A stretch of 64,000 nt of DNA, taken from the NCBI GenBank assembly GCA_963580285.1, contig OY757011.1:121078440-121142439 (forward strand), given 5' to 3'. Made by a program: the position numbers and the translations under genes. Below the pieces are notes generated by a model, which was not told the origin of the DNA, searched no databases, and saw nothing but the letters and a program-made list of their open reading frames with translations. The stretch comes from Lucinisca nassula. Its lineage: Eukaryota > Mollusca > Bivalvia > Lucinida > Lucinidae. Position 1 is the stretch's first letter. The number at the start of each line of letters is the position of its first letter. Shown here piece by piece: positions 1 through 12,089 of this stretch.

Positions 1-1580
1 GAAAAATCCGATCAAAACTGAAGGGGCTACGGTAATGACAAGGTCAAAAATCAACATTTTCAGCCATCAAAGGGACTGAAATCTACGATAAATGGGCTGA
101 CTTGGCCTGTTTTTGAACTCATCCAAGATTTTATCCCCAGCCACCTTACATATAAGTTTCAGAAGGATCCGATCAAAACTAAAGGGGCTATGGTGATGAC
201 AAGGTAAAAAATCAGCATTTTCAGCAATCAAAGGGACGTAAATCATTGATAAATGGGCCAACTTGGCCGGTATTCAAACTCATCCTAGGTTTTATCTCCA
301 GTCACCTTACATATAGGTTTCAGAAAGATTTGATCAAAACTGAAGGGGCTACGGTGATGACAAGGTAAAAAATCGACATTTTCAGCTATCAAAGGGACAT
401 AACTATATAGTTAATGGGGCAACTTGGCCGGTTTTCGAACTCATCTGAGGTTTTATCCCCAGCCACCTTACATAAAAGTTTCAGAAAGATACGATCAAAA
501 CTGAAGGGGCTACAGTGTTGACAAGGTCAAAAATCAACATTTTCAGCAATCAAAGGGACCTAACTCTATGATAAATAGGCCACCTTTGCCGGTATGCGAA
601 CTCATCCGAGGCTTTATCCCCAGCCACCTTGCATATAAGTTTCAGAAAGATCCGATCAAAACTCAAAGGGCTACGGTGATGACAAGGTCAAAAATCGGTA
701 TTTTCAGCAATCAAAGGGATGTTACTCTGTGATAAATGGACCAACTTGGCTGGTTTCTGAACTCATCCGAGATTTTATCCCCAGCCACTTTACATATAAG
801 TTTCAGAAAGATTCGATCAAAACTGAAAGGGCTACAGTGATGACAAGGTCAAAAATCAGCATTTTCAGCAATCAAAGGGACGTTACTCTACGATAAAAGG
901 GCCGACTTGGTCGGTTTTCGAACTCATCCGAGATTTTATCCACAGCCACCTTACATATAAGTTTCAGAAAGATCCGATCAAAACTGAAGGGGCTACGGTG
1001 ATGACAAGGTCAAAAATCGGCATTTTCAGCAATCAAAGGGACGTAACTCTATGATAAACCAGCGGACTTGGCCGGTTTTCGAACTCATCCGAGGTTTTAT
1101 CCTCAGCCACAATACATATAAGTTTCAGAAAGATCCGATCAAAACTGAAGGGGCTACGGTGATGACAAGGTCAAAAATCGGCATTTTCAGCAATCAAAGG
1201 GACGTAACTCTATGATAAATGTGCCGACTTGGCCGGTTTTCGAACTCATCCGAGTTTTTATCCCCAGTCACCTTACATATAAGTTTCAGAAAGATCCGAT
1301 CAAAACTGAAGGCGATACGGTGATGACAAGCATTTCCCCATAGTAAGTCTATGGGACCTTGTGGTTGCTATAGGAACCAAAGTTTTAAAGCGATTTCAAA
1401 AAAAAGTTTATGTCATCAATGCAACCAGAGGCATGCTACAGGTGAGAAATGATTGAGATCAGCCTGCAGGATACAGAGATATAGCTGCTCAAAAGTGTGG
1501 ACGGACGACGGACGGACGACGGACGACGGAGGACCCACTATACTATAAGCTCCCCTGGAGCCTTCGGCCCAGGTGAGCTA
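1..1580 (+). repeat. tandem-core element, copy 1, with ~177 bp satellite
   Basis: About seven and a half units of a ~177 bp satellite (aaaactgaaggggctacggt, ttttatccccagccacctta). A unique 3' part follows, then a gacggacg run, and an end cccctggagccttcggccca plus ggtgagctaaaa. That end forms a hairpin (CCTGG/CCAGG) followed by CTAAAA. The left end is off the window. Confidence 0.85.
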
Positions 1581-2105
1581 AAAACCTATAAAGGCAAATA
1601 TGGTGAATATTTTCATAAACTCTCATCCTCATAGAGCATACGGTTTCTGAGGCGATGATTTTTTTAAGTATTTTTTTTTTTTCAATTTTTTTTTCAATTT
1701 GGTTTCCATGGCAACCAATACAAATGAGCAGTAGGCTTAAAATCATATGCCAGATAGTAGATTGCCTAAGGAATATTTCTATGAAAATTTTGTCAAAATA
1801 TCTGCAGCGGCTTGGCAGTAAATGCCATTTTTCAATTTTCCCCATTATAAGTCTATGGAAACTCTAAGTTGCCATAGCAACCAAACTAATGAGCCGAATT
1901 TCATAAAAAACACAAACTTTCAATCCCCCAACCCAAGGATGCTACAGATGAAATTTGGGCCCAATCGGCGTAGCGGCTTCAGAGGAGATGTTGTTTAAAT
2001 GTGTTGACGTCACCAGACGCAGATGCAAACGAAGAAGACGCAGACGACGGACAACTGCCTATCCTATAAGCTCCCCCTGAGCCTTCGGCTCTGGTGAGCT
2101 AAAAA
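1581..2105 (+). repeat. related element 3' part
   Basis: Contains ccattataagtctatgg, a cagacg-rich run (2010-2055) and the end agcttcccc-type hairpin ccttcggctctggtgagcta, a relative of the 1-1580 element. Confidence 0.6.
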
Positions 2106-2607
2106 TGCAAATTAAACAGATGTATATAATGTTGTTGTTTTTTTTCTTATCTACTACTTCTCAACGTACAAACATGTCACCTATATCAAGGTATCTAAGC
2201 TCCACATCACAAAATTTAGCATAACTTTTGATGAGAAACAAAGCAACTCATATTATCAGAGACACTCCCCGGTGACCACTAAAATACAAACAAGAAAATA
2301 ATTTCACTAGCTATATGCTATTCATTAATTTGCAGGTATTTGATCATGTATCCATAATAATGGCAATTGAAAATGTGATAACGCATAACAACCAGTATCA
2401 AACTACCTTAAAATTAACTTTTACATGTATGGTTATTAACAGCTTTCTCATTTGAAAACAAAGAAGATTAAAGGAAAATAATAATAAGAGGCCCATGGGT
2501 CACTACGCTCATCAAAGGTCAAGTGTGAGAATCTTGCCCTGGTACCTGGCAGCCTTTTGTTTTTCAAAAAAAAGTATGGGCTCACATGCCCACCGAGCCT
2601 GGGCGAA
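2106..2607. other. no gene seen
   Basis: AT-rich spacer with one motif (aagaggcccatgggtcact, near 2487) that recurs in repetitive contexts. Confidence 0.5.
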
Positions 2608-2860
2608 CTTGAATGGGCTGCATGGCGATTCCGTTGAAACTTACTGGGCATTCGAGTACTGGTATACCGCGTTGAAGGTCTAATCCTGCCAAGGCAAAGT
2701 GGTCAGACTGTCCCTAAAGCCAAAGCGGTTTCTTAATGCGATAGCGCTTGAGATGTCAATGCATCTAAATGTTGGGTAAAAATCCCACAAAATGGGAAGC
2801 AAATGTCTCCAAAATGACCTAAATAATGTTGATGGGAAATTAAAACTTCAACACAAATAA
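2608..2860 (+). mobile_element. SINE-P copy, old and diverged
   Basis: Recognisable motifs are gggctgcatggcgattcc, tcctgccaaggcaaagtgg and ttgagatgtcaatgcatct, with many changes and no clean tail. Confidence 0.7.
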
Positions 2861-3184
2861 AATCAACATACTATGGTGGCTTGGAAAATCTAAGTAGAGG
2901 TCAACTAATGGATCACTGATGCCAAATGATTATGCAATCCAGTGCTACAGGCTACAACTGAATAAGATAAATCCACTATTTTGTGTTTTTCCATACAAAT
3001 GCCAAACTGACAGAATATGACCTTGACATAAAATAAGTCAAGGTGAACCAAGGGTCACCATTTGAACAAGCTTGGTAGGGCCAGTCCCTAATGCTACACG
3101 CATATTTTCATGGTACATGCCTGCACATGTAATTTGAATTCAATCAACCAAGCAGTTGTAGTGAAGAAGATACAAATGATGGAT

Positions 3185-3492
3185 CGGCCCCCACCCATCA
3201 GGGCTTGAAGAAATACATGGGCTGCATGATGCTTCCACGCAGAGCTGAAACCAACCTGCACATGAGTACTGGTAAACCGCTTGGAGGATATAAGCCTGCC
3301 CAGGCAAAGCGGTGCGAGTCGGCCCGTCCATGCTTATAAACCATATTGGTTTCATTGGGCGGCAGGGCTTGAGGTGTCATTTCATCTCAATGTCGAGTAA
3401 AAGTCCCACAAAATTGGAAGCAACGTCTCCAAAATGACCTTTTCAGTGTTGACGGGGACGTTAAACATCAAATCAAACAAACAAACAAACAG
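3185..3492 (+). mobile_element. SINE-P copy
   Basis: Full-length family member with CAAA tail, flanked by atgatggat (3176-3184 and 3493-3501). Confidence 0.88.
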
Positions 3493-3502
3493 ATGATGGA
3501 TC

Positions 3503-4594
3503 TTTAGGCTTCCAGGATAAAAGTCAGTATATATGAACTGGAACTTAGGAATTGATAAAGTTTTATTCAGCTGATTAAAGATACCAATGCTGATGCCATA
3601 AATTACAATATAATCAGAAAAAAAAAAACATGTTTACATTTTCCCATTACAAATGCCTAAGTGACCAAATATGAGACTGATGTAAAATAGGTGAAAGTCA
3701 ACAAAAGGTCACCAACAAACGTAGGGCTTGAGTCAACCATGCTGCCTACCAAGTTTCAAGGCATTGGCCCTTTGGTTCCTGAGGAGAAGATTTTCGAATG
3801 GATTTTACCATGACATAGCTTCCATCCTGGGCATGTGACTCCAATTCCACGAAAAACTTTGATTGTCCCATCCCATAGAGGGTCCACATGTAAACTGTTT
3901 CAATCAGCTCAACAGTTTTGAAAAAGAAATACTGGATCAGAGGCATCTAGGACAAATAACTTGACCTTTTTTGCCTTTTACCCCATACAAAAGCGTAGGG
4001 AACCAAATCTGACCTTCGTGTAAAATAGGTCAAGGACAACCAAAGGTCATCATCTGAACAAACTTGGAAGGACCGGGGATGCAAATGGAAGTTTCAAGGT
4101 CATCGGTCGCTTAGTTCCTGAGAACTTTAAAGGTTTTAACGATACATGGGCATGGTTTCCATCTTAATCATGTGACCAGTCATCACAAATTTTTATTCAC
4201 CCTCCCCATGGAGGCTCCACGTGCAATTTGGTTTCAACTGGCCAAGTAGTTTCAGAGAAGGTTGATGCAGACACTGCCAAGGACCCAGACGACGCTGGAC
4301 CACGGCCTATCCCTGAGCTCTTCCTCGTGGGCTAAAACTTTCAGACACAGTCTTCATTCATTCTAAAAGTTAGGTAAATTGTGCAGGATTGTTAAAAACC
4401 ACCGGTGCTTGGTCCGTTGATTTTCCAAAAAGAACTTGACGAATGTGTAAAAAGTCAAAATATAGGTAAGACTAGCTTTCTATACCACTATAAAATAAAT
4501 ATGGATTTTTTTACTCATATTTGACCTTTTACACATTCCACGAGTTTTTTCGGGCAAATTAAAGAGCCAAGCGTCTGTGGATAAAACTACTTAC
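3503..4594. repeat. old dispersed repeat (ggtcaagg type) left of the gene A exon
   Basis: Stretches such as taggtcaaggacaaccaaag and cccatggaggctccacgtg are diverged relatives of the block at 6905-8480. It ends in a gac-rich run and cctcgtgggctaaaac near 4335. 4340-4594 shows nothing more. I did not find a third gene A exon here. Confidence 0.55.
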
Positions 4595-5329
4595 ATGCGG
4601 AATAATTCTAGACCCGCCGTAAAAACTGCTTCGGATGAAATCAGATATTGCTGCTTTGGGTATGAGCTGGTCACAAAATATGGCAAGAAATCCACCGAGA
4701 AAGTGTCGGTGGAACTCTTGAAGAAAGTTACAGGAAACAAAGGCTAGGAAATCTCGATTAAACAGAACTTGTTTTGTCAGCGTGATGTAGGAGTATTGTT
4801 GGTACTTTTCTTCAACCTTTTCTCCTTTCTGTTGTAACAGCTGATTTTGTAAATCCTTTTCTGTATGGCCATGTTTTCCGGTATACACCATTAACAAACA
4901 ACTGAGGACGGCAATTATTGTGCACAGAAATTGGAACATGGCGAAATTATTTAACTGGTCTGAAAAATACTGTAAGATGAAGACACTTGAGGATCCTATT
5001 AAGCTGCCGATCTGACTGTATCTAACCATCCTCAGACGGATCTCGTTGTCTTTCGAGATCTCTGTGAAAATGCAACAAGCAGCCAGACCGATGTATGTGA
5101 ACATGGTATCCCAGAAACATAGCGCGACAATTAGATGAAAGCCAGTCAGCCAAGGCTGGGTCCCGTCTGTGCTACCCCAAGGGAACCACGGAACCAGAAA
5201 TGATATGGCGAAGAGTGGAGCGGCGTACAGGACGCTCTCTCGGCGTGTTCGCGTGAATGTGAAGTTGGTACTGTCTTGAAGATAGGCAAACAAAGGGTCG
5301 TTGATTGCATTCCATATCATGTATAACGT
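4595..5329 (-). CDS. TMEM180: TMEM180-like (MFSD13A family) membrane protein, second coding exon, gene A
   Basis: This exon encodes 245 residues of a polytopic membrane protein. The read starts TLYMIWNAINDPLFAYLQD, resembling the WNxxNDPLFxxxxD motif of the TMEM180/MFSD13A family, an MFS/GPH-fold group of poorly known substrate. Several hydrophobic stretches look membrane-spanning: VLYAAPLFAISFLVPWF, LIVALCFWDTMFTYIGL, a segment near IGSLIGSSSVFIL, and FLCTIIAVLSCLLMVY. A charged loop (EKDLQNQLLQQKGEKVEE) lies between the middle segments, as in other MFS proteins. The acceptor (ttttag, ending at 5330) and the donor (GTAAGTAG, starting at 4594) both read on the minus strand. They give a phase-0 exon that joins in frame to the exon at 11242-11087. 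The open frame runs on to a stop at 4559, but that tail lies past the donor and is probably intron. The C-terminal half is not visible in 1-4594, so it is probably off the left edge. Family call is strong; function is unknown. Confidence 0.85.
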
Positions 5330-5639
5330 CTAAAACAAAGAACGCATGTCAATCATAAACTACATGAAACTTGAAATAAAACTCTCTTGATTTCATGCTT
5401 ACAAGAATTCAAACTTACCTGTAAATGCCTGACATATCAAATTCAAGTGGAACACTGACTTCATTTGTAAAACATTCAATAAGTGTTTGTTGGCATGAAA
5501 ACGCATAATTATACAGTGAAATTCCGCTATTTAGACCAGCTCAACTTTTTGACTAAGTCTGCTTTAAAAAGCTTATTTTGAAGGCTGCACTTAATTTTTC
5601 TTGTGTTTTCTGACCATACAGTCCTCTGGTCAGCGACCA

Positions 5640-5694
5640 CCTTTGGGACTATTCAAAAGTGGTCTTTAAGACCACATTTGAATAGTCCCAAAGG
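5640..5694. repeat. 55 bp near-perfect hairpin in the gene A intron
   Basis: Arms of 27 bp (cctttgggactattcaaaag...) around a single T, with one mismatch. Confidence 0.9.
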
Positions 5695-6904
5695 TCTTGA
5701 TATAGGAAATTTACTGTACATGTATGTCTGTTTCCATATGAAAAGCATATATGAGTCATACAGAGGGATATATACTGAGCAGCATGATCAGCGTATGTTT
5801 TTTTAATTTAATGGTAATGGAAAGACCTTCATCGGAGGCAACTTCTTCAAAAGTGTTTTTGTCTTCCATATCAATAGGGATCAACTCTAAAACGCAAAAA
5901 TGTGCTCCTGAGGGGTAAATTCTTTCCTTTAAGAGGATACCTCTTTTTAAGTGGGACAGAGTTTATAGAAAAGTGATCAGGAAGTCCGGAAAGTTGTCTC
6001 CGTTTGAAAAATGGCGGGAAAATCTGCCAGGTGGATCCATTTTCCTTAATTGACCAGGAAACACTATAAAGGCCACCACGAGTTGGCCTGTTAACAAAAC
6101 TATTTTTTGTGGGTGAGAACATCATCAGCTCTGTTTACTACTATTACGCTAAATTGTAGAAATGGCGGATGCATAATAACAGATAGGAACGACGGTCTTG
6201 GTTCATGTACAAACCTATGTAAACTGTATTTTGGTGTTTTGGTATGACGGTCCTTTCAAGATTATTTCACTTAATCCGAGCAGACTGTCAATCAGAGGAG
6301 GGCGAAAACCTGAGTTCACGGAGACAAACCAAATGACCTTCCGTAGCAGAACATGACTGACATTCAAACTGAAGTCAAATGATTTCATATCCTTTCGAAT
6401 CCAGACACACAACCGTGCACTTTGTGTGTTTAAATAATGATAGATATGGCAGTTCAGATAATTTAACCCTTATATCGCTTAATCTAACATAGCGCGCCTA
6501 TATATAAGCAATGGAAAATAACTGTGTTTTATTCTACAACAAATCAAGACAAGTAAGACGAGTGACGTCATTAAAAACTGCCAATTTATGATGACACTAG
6601 TCGATTTCCTTGACGTTAGACGGTGTAACGTCATTTTCTCGCATCGAAAACGTTAGGAAAGGATATAAATGCATGTGTTTCAGTCGATAATTTAAGCGGG
6701 ATTTCTTTTAACAATATTATTGCAAAAAGTTGTGAGATTTTGAAGGAAACAACAACATTTTTGCCGATTTTCAGCCTGTTAGAATCGAAACAGATCAGCT
6801 CTAGCCAGTGATTTGTTGGGTAATAAATCACAACCAGTGCTTCAGCTGAAGTGCACGACCCGCCGGATGCTTTCAGCTTTATGAGTGTTAACATATATGG
6901 GTAT

Positions 6905-8480
6905 GGCGGCCATTTTGGTCTTGTGACCTGGACCTAAAACGGTTCCCCAAATAAATGCCCCTTATCGTAAGGGGCAAAAATATATCTTATACTTTAGTAC
7001 TGTATTCTGAATCGTTGCAGGATAAAATGCATTCTCACTTTTCCAATACAAAAGCATATGTGTCAAAGTTTGACCTAGGCACAAAGAAGGTCAAGGTCAA
7101 CCCAGGGTCACCATTTTAGCAATTTATGATGGACCTACGTCCCAGATGCTATTTATCAAGTTTCGTGAAAATCTGCCCAGTGGTTCTGGAGAAGACTATT
7201 TTGAAGGGTTTTTACCATATATGGCTTGGCGGCCAGTTTGGTCATGTGACCTGGACCCCAAGAGCAAATTTCGGTTTTTCCCATCCCATAGAGGCTCCAT
7301 ATGAATTTTGACTTCAATCGGCCCAACGGTTTCCGAGGAGAAGCAGTTCGAAAATTTTCACATTTTTCGCCTCGGCGAGACTATACTAAACGGAATGTAA
7401 TATTTCGCAAGTTCATTGGTTAGATCTCATTGATATCTATCACTATGCCAAAAATTGTTTAAATATTCCAAGCGGTTAAGTCACTATCACCAATTTTCAC
7501 AAACGGGTTACGGACGGACATACAGACAGACCATATATGGCTTGGCGGCCATTTTGGTCATGTGACCTGGACCCCATGAGCAAATTTTGGTTTTCTACCC
7601 ATCCCATAGAGGCTCCATATGAAATTTGACTTCAATCGGCCCAACGGTTTCCGAGGGGAAGCAGTTCGAAAAGTTTCACATTTTTGCCTCGGAGAGGCTA
7701 TACTAAATGGAATGTAATATTTCGCAAGTTCATTGGTTAGATCTCATTACTTTAGTACTGTATTCTGAATCGTTTGCAGGATAAAATGCATTCTCACTTT
7801 TCCAATACAAAAGCATATGTGTCAAAGTTTGACCTAGGCACAAAGAAGGTCAAGGTCAACCCAGGGTCACCATTTTAGCAATTCATGATGGGCCTACGTC
7901 CCATATATTCTATTTATCAAGTTTCGTGGAAATCTGCCCAGTGGTTCTGGAGAAGACTATTTTTGAAGGGTTTTTACCATATATGGCTTGGCGGCCATTT
8001 TGGTCATGTGACCTAGACCCCATGAGCAAATTTTGGTTTCCCCCATCCCATAGAGGCTCCATATGAAATTTGACTTCAATCGGCCCAACGGTTTCCGAGG
8101 AGAAGCAGTTCTCATTGATATCTATCAGTATGCCAAAAATTGTTTAAATATTCAAAGCGGTTAAGTCACTATCACCATTTTCACAAACGGGTTACGGACG
8201 GACAGACAGACCATATATGGCTTGGCGGCCATTTTGGTCATGTGCCCTGGACCCCATGAGCAAATTTTGGTTTCCCCCTTCCCATAGAGGCTCCATATGA
8301 AATTTGACTTCAATCGGCCCAACGGTTTCCGAGGAGAAGCAGTTCGAAAATTTTCACATTTTCGCCTCGGCGAGGCTATACCAAAAATTGTTTAAATATT
8401 CCAAGCGTTTAAGTCACTATCACCAATTTTCACAAACGGATTACGGACGGACAGACAGACTGATAGACGGACAGAATGAC
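6905..8480 (+). repeat. tandem-like block of a ~320-440 bp unit
   Basis: Four copies of the segment from catatatggcttggcggcc to ggtttccgaggagaagcagt start near 7217, 7533, 7976 and 8213. Alternating segments carry aaggtcaaggtcaacccagg. It ends with a gacggacagacag run and a hairpin accgacttcagtcggtcga (8519-8540). Confidence 0.8.
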
Positions 8481-9012
8481 AGAATGACACGGTGATTTTA
8501 GGGCACTCTAGAAAATCAACCGACTTCAGTCGGTCGATTTTTCTGCGGGTCGTGCAATTTCTCGGTTAGTTGTAAGAAGACAAAGCATGCGCGCTACGCG
8601 CTCGTGATTTGTCTACTTTATAACTGACCTCCAAACTGTGATTTATTAGACAAAACATCACAGCTAGAGCTGATCTATTTCTTAAACAAGACAAAGCATA
8701 TCGTTTCAAACAGTGTAGATACGGAGCAGATGAAGAAGCCATCTTATCAGGATTCACATCGTGCTAGAAGTGTAAAGAATCAGATCTACATTAACCGACA
8801 TATTACACATAAAATCTTCGACTTGATCTCTTTCGACAGGTCCAACGGCAATGACGGGGTGCTCAGACGCGTTTGCTTTGTTGAAAGTTTATAAAACATT
8901 CTATGCTTCAAGCATACGACGCCGCGTTTTGAGGCGCGTGATCTGGTGCTACACCCTTTGCCTGAGGCCCCATTTTGGGAGCGCTAGGCAAATTATGTTA
9001 TATTATAATGTA

Positions 9013-9144
9013 ATTAATCAAGTAATTTAATATTGGCCCAGTTACAGGTTCGAGGTCTGCTGTTTTGGCCGGAGGCCGAAGGCCGAGGCCAATACAGCTG
9101 ACCGAGGACCTGTAACTGGGCCAATATGAAATTACTTGATTAAT
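9013..9144. repeat. 132 bp foldback repeat
   Basis: Arms attaatcaagtaattt...ggcccagttacagg and the inverse, around a ggccgaaggccgag centre. Confidence 0.85.
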
Positions 9145-9329
9145 GACAATTTTATTAATTGACACCATTAAAAACATGATTATTGAGTTTTGACCTCAAT
9201 GTTAATACGGATGACCTCCAAACAATACAGAATTTTTAGTTAATAAAACCTAAATAATGATCGGTTTCAATGTGTTCTCATAAACAGTTTTCATAAAAAA
9301 ATCCTCGTCTATACTGTCTTCCAGTATTA

Positions 9330-9520
9330 TGCCAATCTGAGGAGAACAGCTGTACGAGAAGGTGCAGTTTTACATCTTCAAAATGGATACTTTTCTGATG
9401 AAAATCCGTGATACTTTTCTTATTTACACTGCAAACATAGGTTGTGGATGCTCGTTAGAACCGAGTACCCACAACCTATGTCTTAGAGCAGAAATAAGAA
9501 CAAGAATTCCGCCGAAGGCT
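9330..9520. mobile_element. MITE family B partial copy in the gene A intron
   Basis: Hairpin ataggttgtggatgctcg with gagtacccacaacctatg, and gatgaaaatccgtgatac. Confidence 0.65.
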
Positions 9521-9579
9521 ACGTCGCGCCTGTGGGGCGCAAAGTCACCAAACGATAAAATGTAGGTCAAGGTCAACAA

Positions 9580-10118
9580 AAACCATTAAATGGAAATTGT
9601 TAACGGTAATTACTCTGTCAAACGTTAACGCAGTTTGCCTATTAACAATCCAAAACCTACTTCTTATGGTGGTCTATATATCAGTGAAGTTTCATCCATA
9701 TATATTCCATTTAGTAAAGGAATACGTGCCCCAAAACTATTTAATGGGAATTGTTAACAGCCATAACTCCTTTAAATGTTAACGTATTTTGCCCATTAAC
9801 AACCCCAAACCACTCATATCCATTGCCAATGTATATACAAAATTTGAAGAAAATCCGTGAAAAAATGTTCAAGTTATTGATTGAAATCACCCCAAAAACC
9901 CTTATTTTGAACTAAAATGGGCCGTTACTCTGTCAAATGTTAACGGATTTTGCCCATTAACTATCCCATACCACTCATTCCCGGTATAAACATGTACGCA
10001 AAATCTGAAAAAATCTGTGAAAAATTACTCAAGTTTTCGATCGGAAATGGTGCGGACGGACGGATGGACACTCGACGGCAAAGCATAATGCCCCACCACT
10101 ATTGTGTGGTGGGGTATA
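9580..10118 (+). repeat. tandem repeat with cccattaacaa units and 3' hairpin
   Basis: Three units with ctctgtcaaatgttaacg and gcccattaac, then a gacggacgg run and a perfect hairpin cccaccactattgtgtggtg (10091-10113). Confidence 0.75.
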
Positions 10119-10199
10119 AAAATGGACACTTTATAAAAGCTGCCATTCCCAGATGCAAGCTTGCATAAAGTTTCATTTAAGAAGCTCTTTTAGTTATTG

Positions 10200-10960
10200 A
10201 AAGCTGAACTTTAACATTACTGTTCAGTAAGTCAGTGAACCATAAAATGTAGGTCAAGGTAAAACATGGATGCTACCATTATAGTCATCATTCCTGGATG
10301 TAAGTTTGTACCAATTATTATTGATGAAGGTCGTATAGTTCTTGAAAAATACTTGACCATTTGGGTGAACTCTAGGATGGTCGCAAATGTTAAAGAAGTC
10401 AGTGAACCATAAAATGTAGGTCAAGGTTAAATGTGGATGCTTGCACTGAGGTTGCCATCCAAAGAAGAAAGTCTGAACCCAGTATCATGAATGAGCCTCT
10501 TATAGTTATTCAGAAATGAAGTCTTACATTAGGGGGAACGTTAGGGTGAACGCAAATCTTTACAGAGTAAGTGAACCACGAAATATAGATCATGGTCAAA
10601 TATGGATGCTTGCATTGAAGTTGCCAACCCAAGATGAAATTTTGTACCCAGTATCATGAATGAGCCTCTTATAATTCTTCAGAAATGGTCTCTTACATTA
10701 GGGTGGACGCTAGGTCGAACGCAAATGTTTACAAAGTCAGTGAACAATGAAATGTAGGTCAAGGTGAAATATGGATGCCTGCATTAAAGTTGTCAACCCA
10801 AGATGCAAGTTTGCACCACGTATCATTGATGAGGCTTTAATAGCTCTTGAGAAATGGGCTCCTACATTAGGGTGAACGCTAGTGTGAACGTAACTGTTGA
10901 CGGACGAACGCACGGACGGACGAACGGAAAACGGGACTCCTATATCGCGCCAAGCTAAAA
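10200..10960 (+). repeat. ~180 bp tandem repeat, block 1
   Basis: About four units containing gtcagtgaaccataaaatgt and gggtgaacgctagggtgaac; a gacggacgaacg run and tatatcgcgccaagctaaaa close it. Confidence 0.8.
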
Positions 10961-10968
10961 GCAGGAGC

Positions 10969-11057
10969 GACAAAAATCATGTATAACCCCGTAAACCCCA
11001 GTTTTATCTATATAAAGTGGGGTATAGGGGTGGTTCATTTTACGGGCTTGTTCACGT
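10969..11057. mobile_element. MITE family B end fragment in the gene A intron
   Basis: About 85 bp matching the right block of 11314-11573 in the same orientation (accccgtaaaccccag to cttgttcacgtga). Confidence 0.72.
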
Positions 11058-11086
11058 GAGTACGAGCAGGTACAGCTGGTACAAAC

Positions 11087-11242
11087 CTGGGCAAACTGGA
11101 ACCAGGACTCCTGTATATGAAAGTAGTCCAGGAAGACCTTAACATAGTAGAAACCAAAGGCCGAGCTTATGAAAGAAAATCCTGTAGACAAAGCTGCTAA
11201 CGCGAGTAATCTGGAATGTATAGACGGAACAGCTGATGCCAT
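11087..11242 (-). CDS. TMEM180: TMEM180-like membrane protein, first coding exon, gene A
   Basis: This encodes 52 residues from MASAVPSIHS to ESWFQFAQ. It contains a hydrophobic first membrane segment (LALAALSTGFSFISSAFGFYY) followed by VKVFLDYFHI, the N-terminal pattern expected in this family. The ATG at 11242 is supported by an in-frame TAA four codons upstream. A candidate acceptor (ctttcttcag) ends at 11289, so the exon may start at 11288 with a 46-base untranslated stretch. The donor (CAG|GTTTGT) puts the exon end at 11087 in phase 0 and joins it to TLYMIWNA in the exon ending at 5329. The plus-strand exon at 55201 encodes a clear paralogue. Fragments of the same MITE lie on both sides (about 10975-11053 and 11314-11573). 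Confidence 0.85.
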
Positions 11243-11313
11243 AGTCTTCTTCAGTTAGAAGCTTCACAGAAAACTGGAAAATTAGACCCTGAAGAAAGTA
11301 CAAAAAAATCAGA

Positions 11314-11573
11314 CATTATGACAACTCACCCGTGCGCCATAGTGCATTTTACATATCTCCAATATGGCTACTTTTCTGATGAAAATCCGTGACATTTTTC
11401 TTACAAATGCTCAAAACACAGGTTGTTGGTGCTCGAGACGGTTCTAACGAGTACCCACAACCTATATCGTGGAGCAGAAAAAAGAAAAATGTTTCATACC
11501 CCCGTAAACCTCAGTTTTCTCTATATGAAGTGGGGTGTAGGGGGTATTCATTTCACGGACTTGTTCACGTTAT
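11314..11573. mobile_element. MITE family B copy beside the gene A first exon
   Basis: Left end cattatgacaactcacccgt; centre hairpin around gaggttgttggtgctcg and cgagtacccacaacc; right block aagtggggtgtagggggta to cacgttatg. It lies 26 bases upstream of the candidate acceptor of the gene A exon. Confidence 0.78.
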
Positions 11574-11648
11574 GGCACCGACAGCACAGGTGGGTCTGGC
11601 TGGTATTTATTTGATTTCATGTTCAATTCATTTCAGCATGGAAATTGC

Positions 11649-11928
11649 CATGCTCACAAACTTCAAGGCTCTATATCATTCTGGTCCCCTCGAACCCCAC
11701 TTTTATATAGTTAAACTGGGGTTTACAGGGGTATACCTTATTTTTTCTGCTCTAAAATATAGATTGGGGTACTCGTTAGAACGGCGGTTCTAATGAGTAC
11801 CCACAATCTATATTTTGAACCAAAATGAGAAAAATATCACAATTTTTCATCTTATTTTTTTTTTTTTTTTTTTTTTTTTTTTGCGGTCAAATCCCCACAT
11901 GTATTTGTATAGGCGTGTTTTCGTAATG
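11649..11928. mobile_element. MITE family A copy with poly-T insert
   Basis: Central hairpin with gtactcgttagaacgg; a run of about 33 T at 11850-11882; right end ataggcgtgttttcgtaatg. Confidence 0.78.
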
Positions 11929-12089
11929 GCATGTTAACCCTTGTACCACTGAACTTGACAACGCCTACCTTTGCAAACAAAGTAAATCCAGATCAGATGG
12001 CTGAACAAGTGATCTGATAAGCATCTACACTGTCTGTCATTGTAGTTTGTGAATTGAGTCAATTCATAATATCAAGTAATTTGGTTGGT

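Larger units (their letters stand above)
5330..11086 (-). other. intron of gene A, filled with repeats
   Basis: This interval of 5,757 bases lies between the two gene A coding exons. It holds a 55 bp hairpin at 5640-5694, a SINE fragment near 6235-6360, a block of ggtcaaggtcaac-type repeats at 6905-8480, a foldback repeat at 9013-9144, and two tandem-repeat blocks (9580-10118 and 10200-10960). I see no further exon in it. The parts 5345-5600, 5710-6230, 6370-6900 and 8540-9010 show no recognisable feature. Confidence 0.7.

Noticed and set aside
1..1335. CRISPR-like array
   Set aside because: Units are ~177 bp and similar throughout, with no repeat/spacer alternation; this is a satellite in animal DNA.
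4559..4594. C-terminal extension of gene A exon 2 (VSSFIHRRLAL)
   Set aside because: It lies past a consensus GTAAGTAG donor, and the family protein should continue for about 200 more residues.
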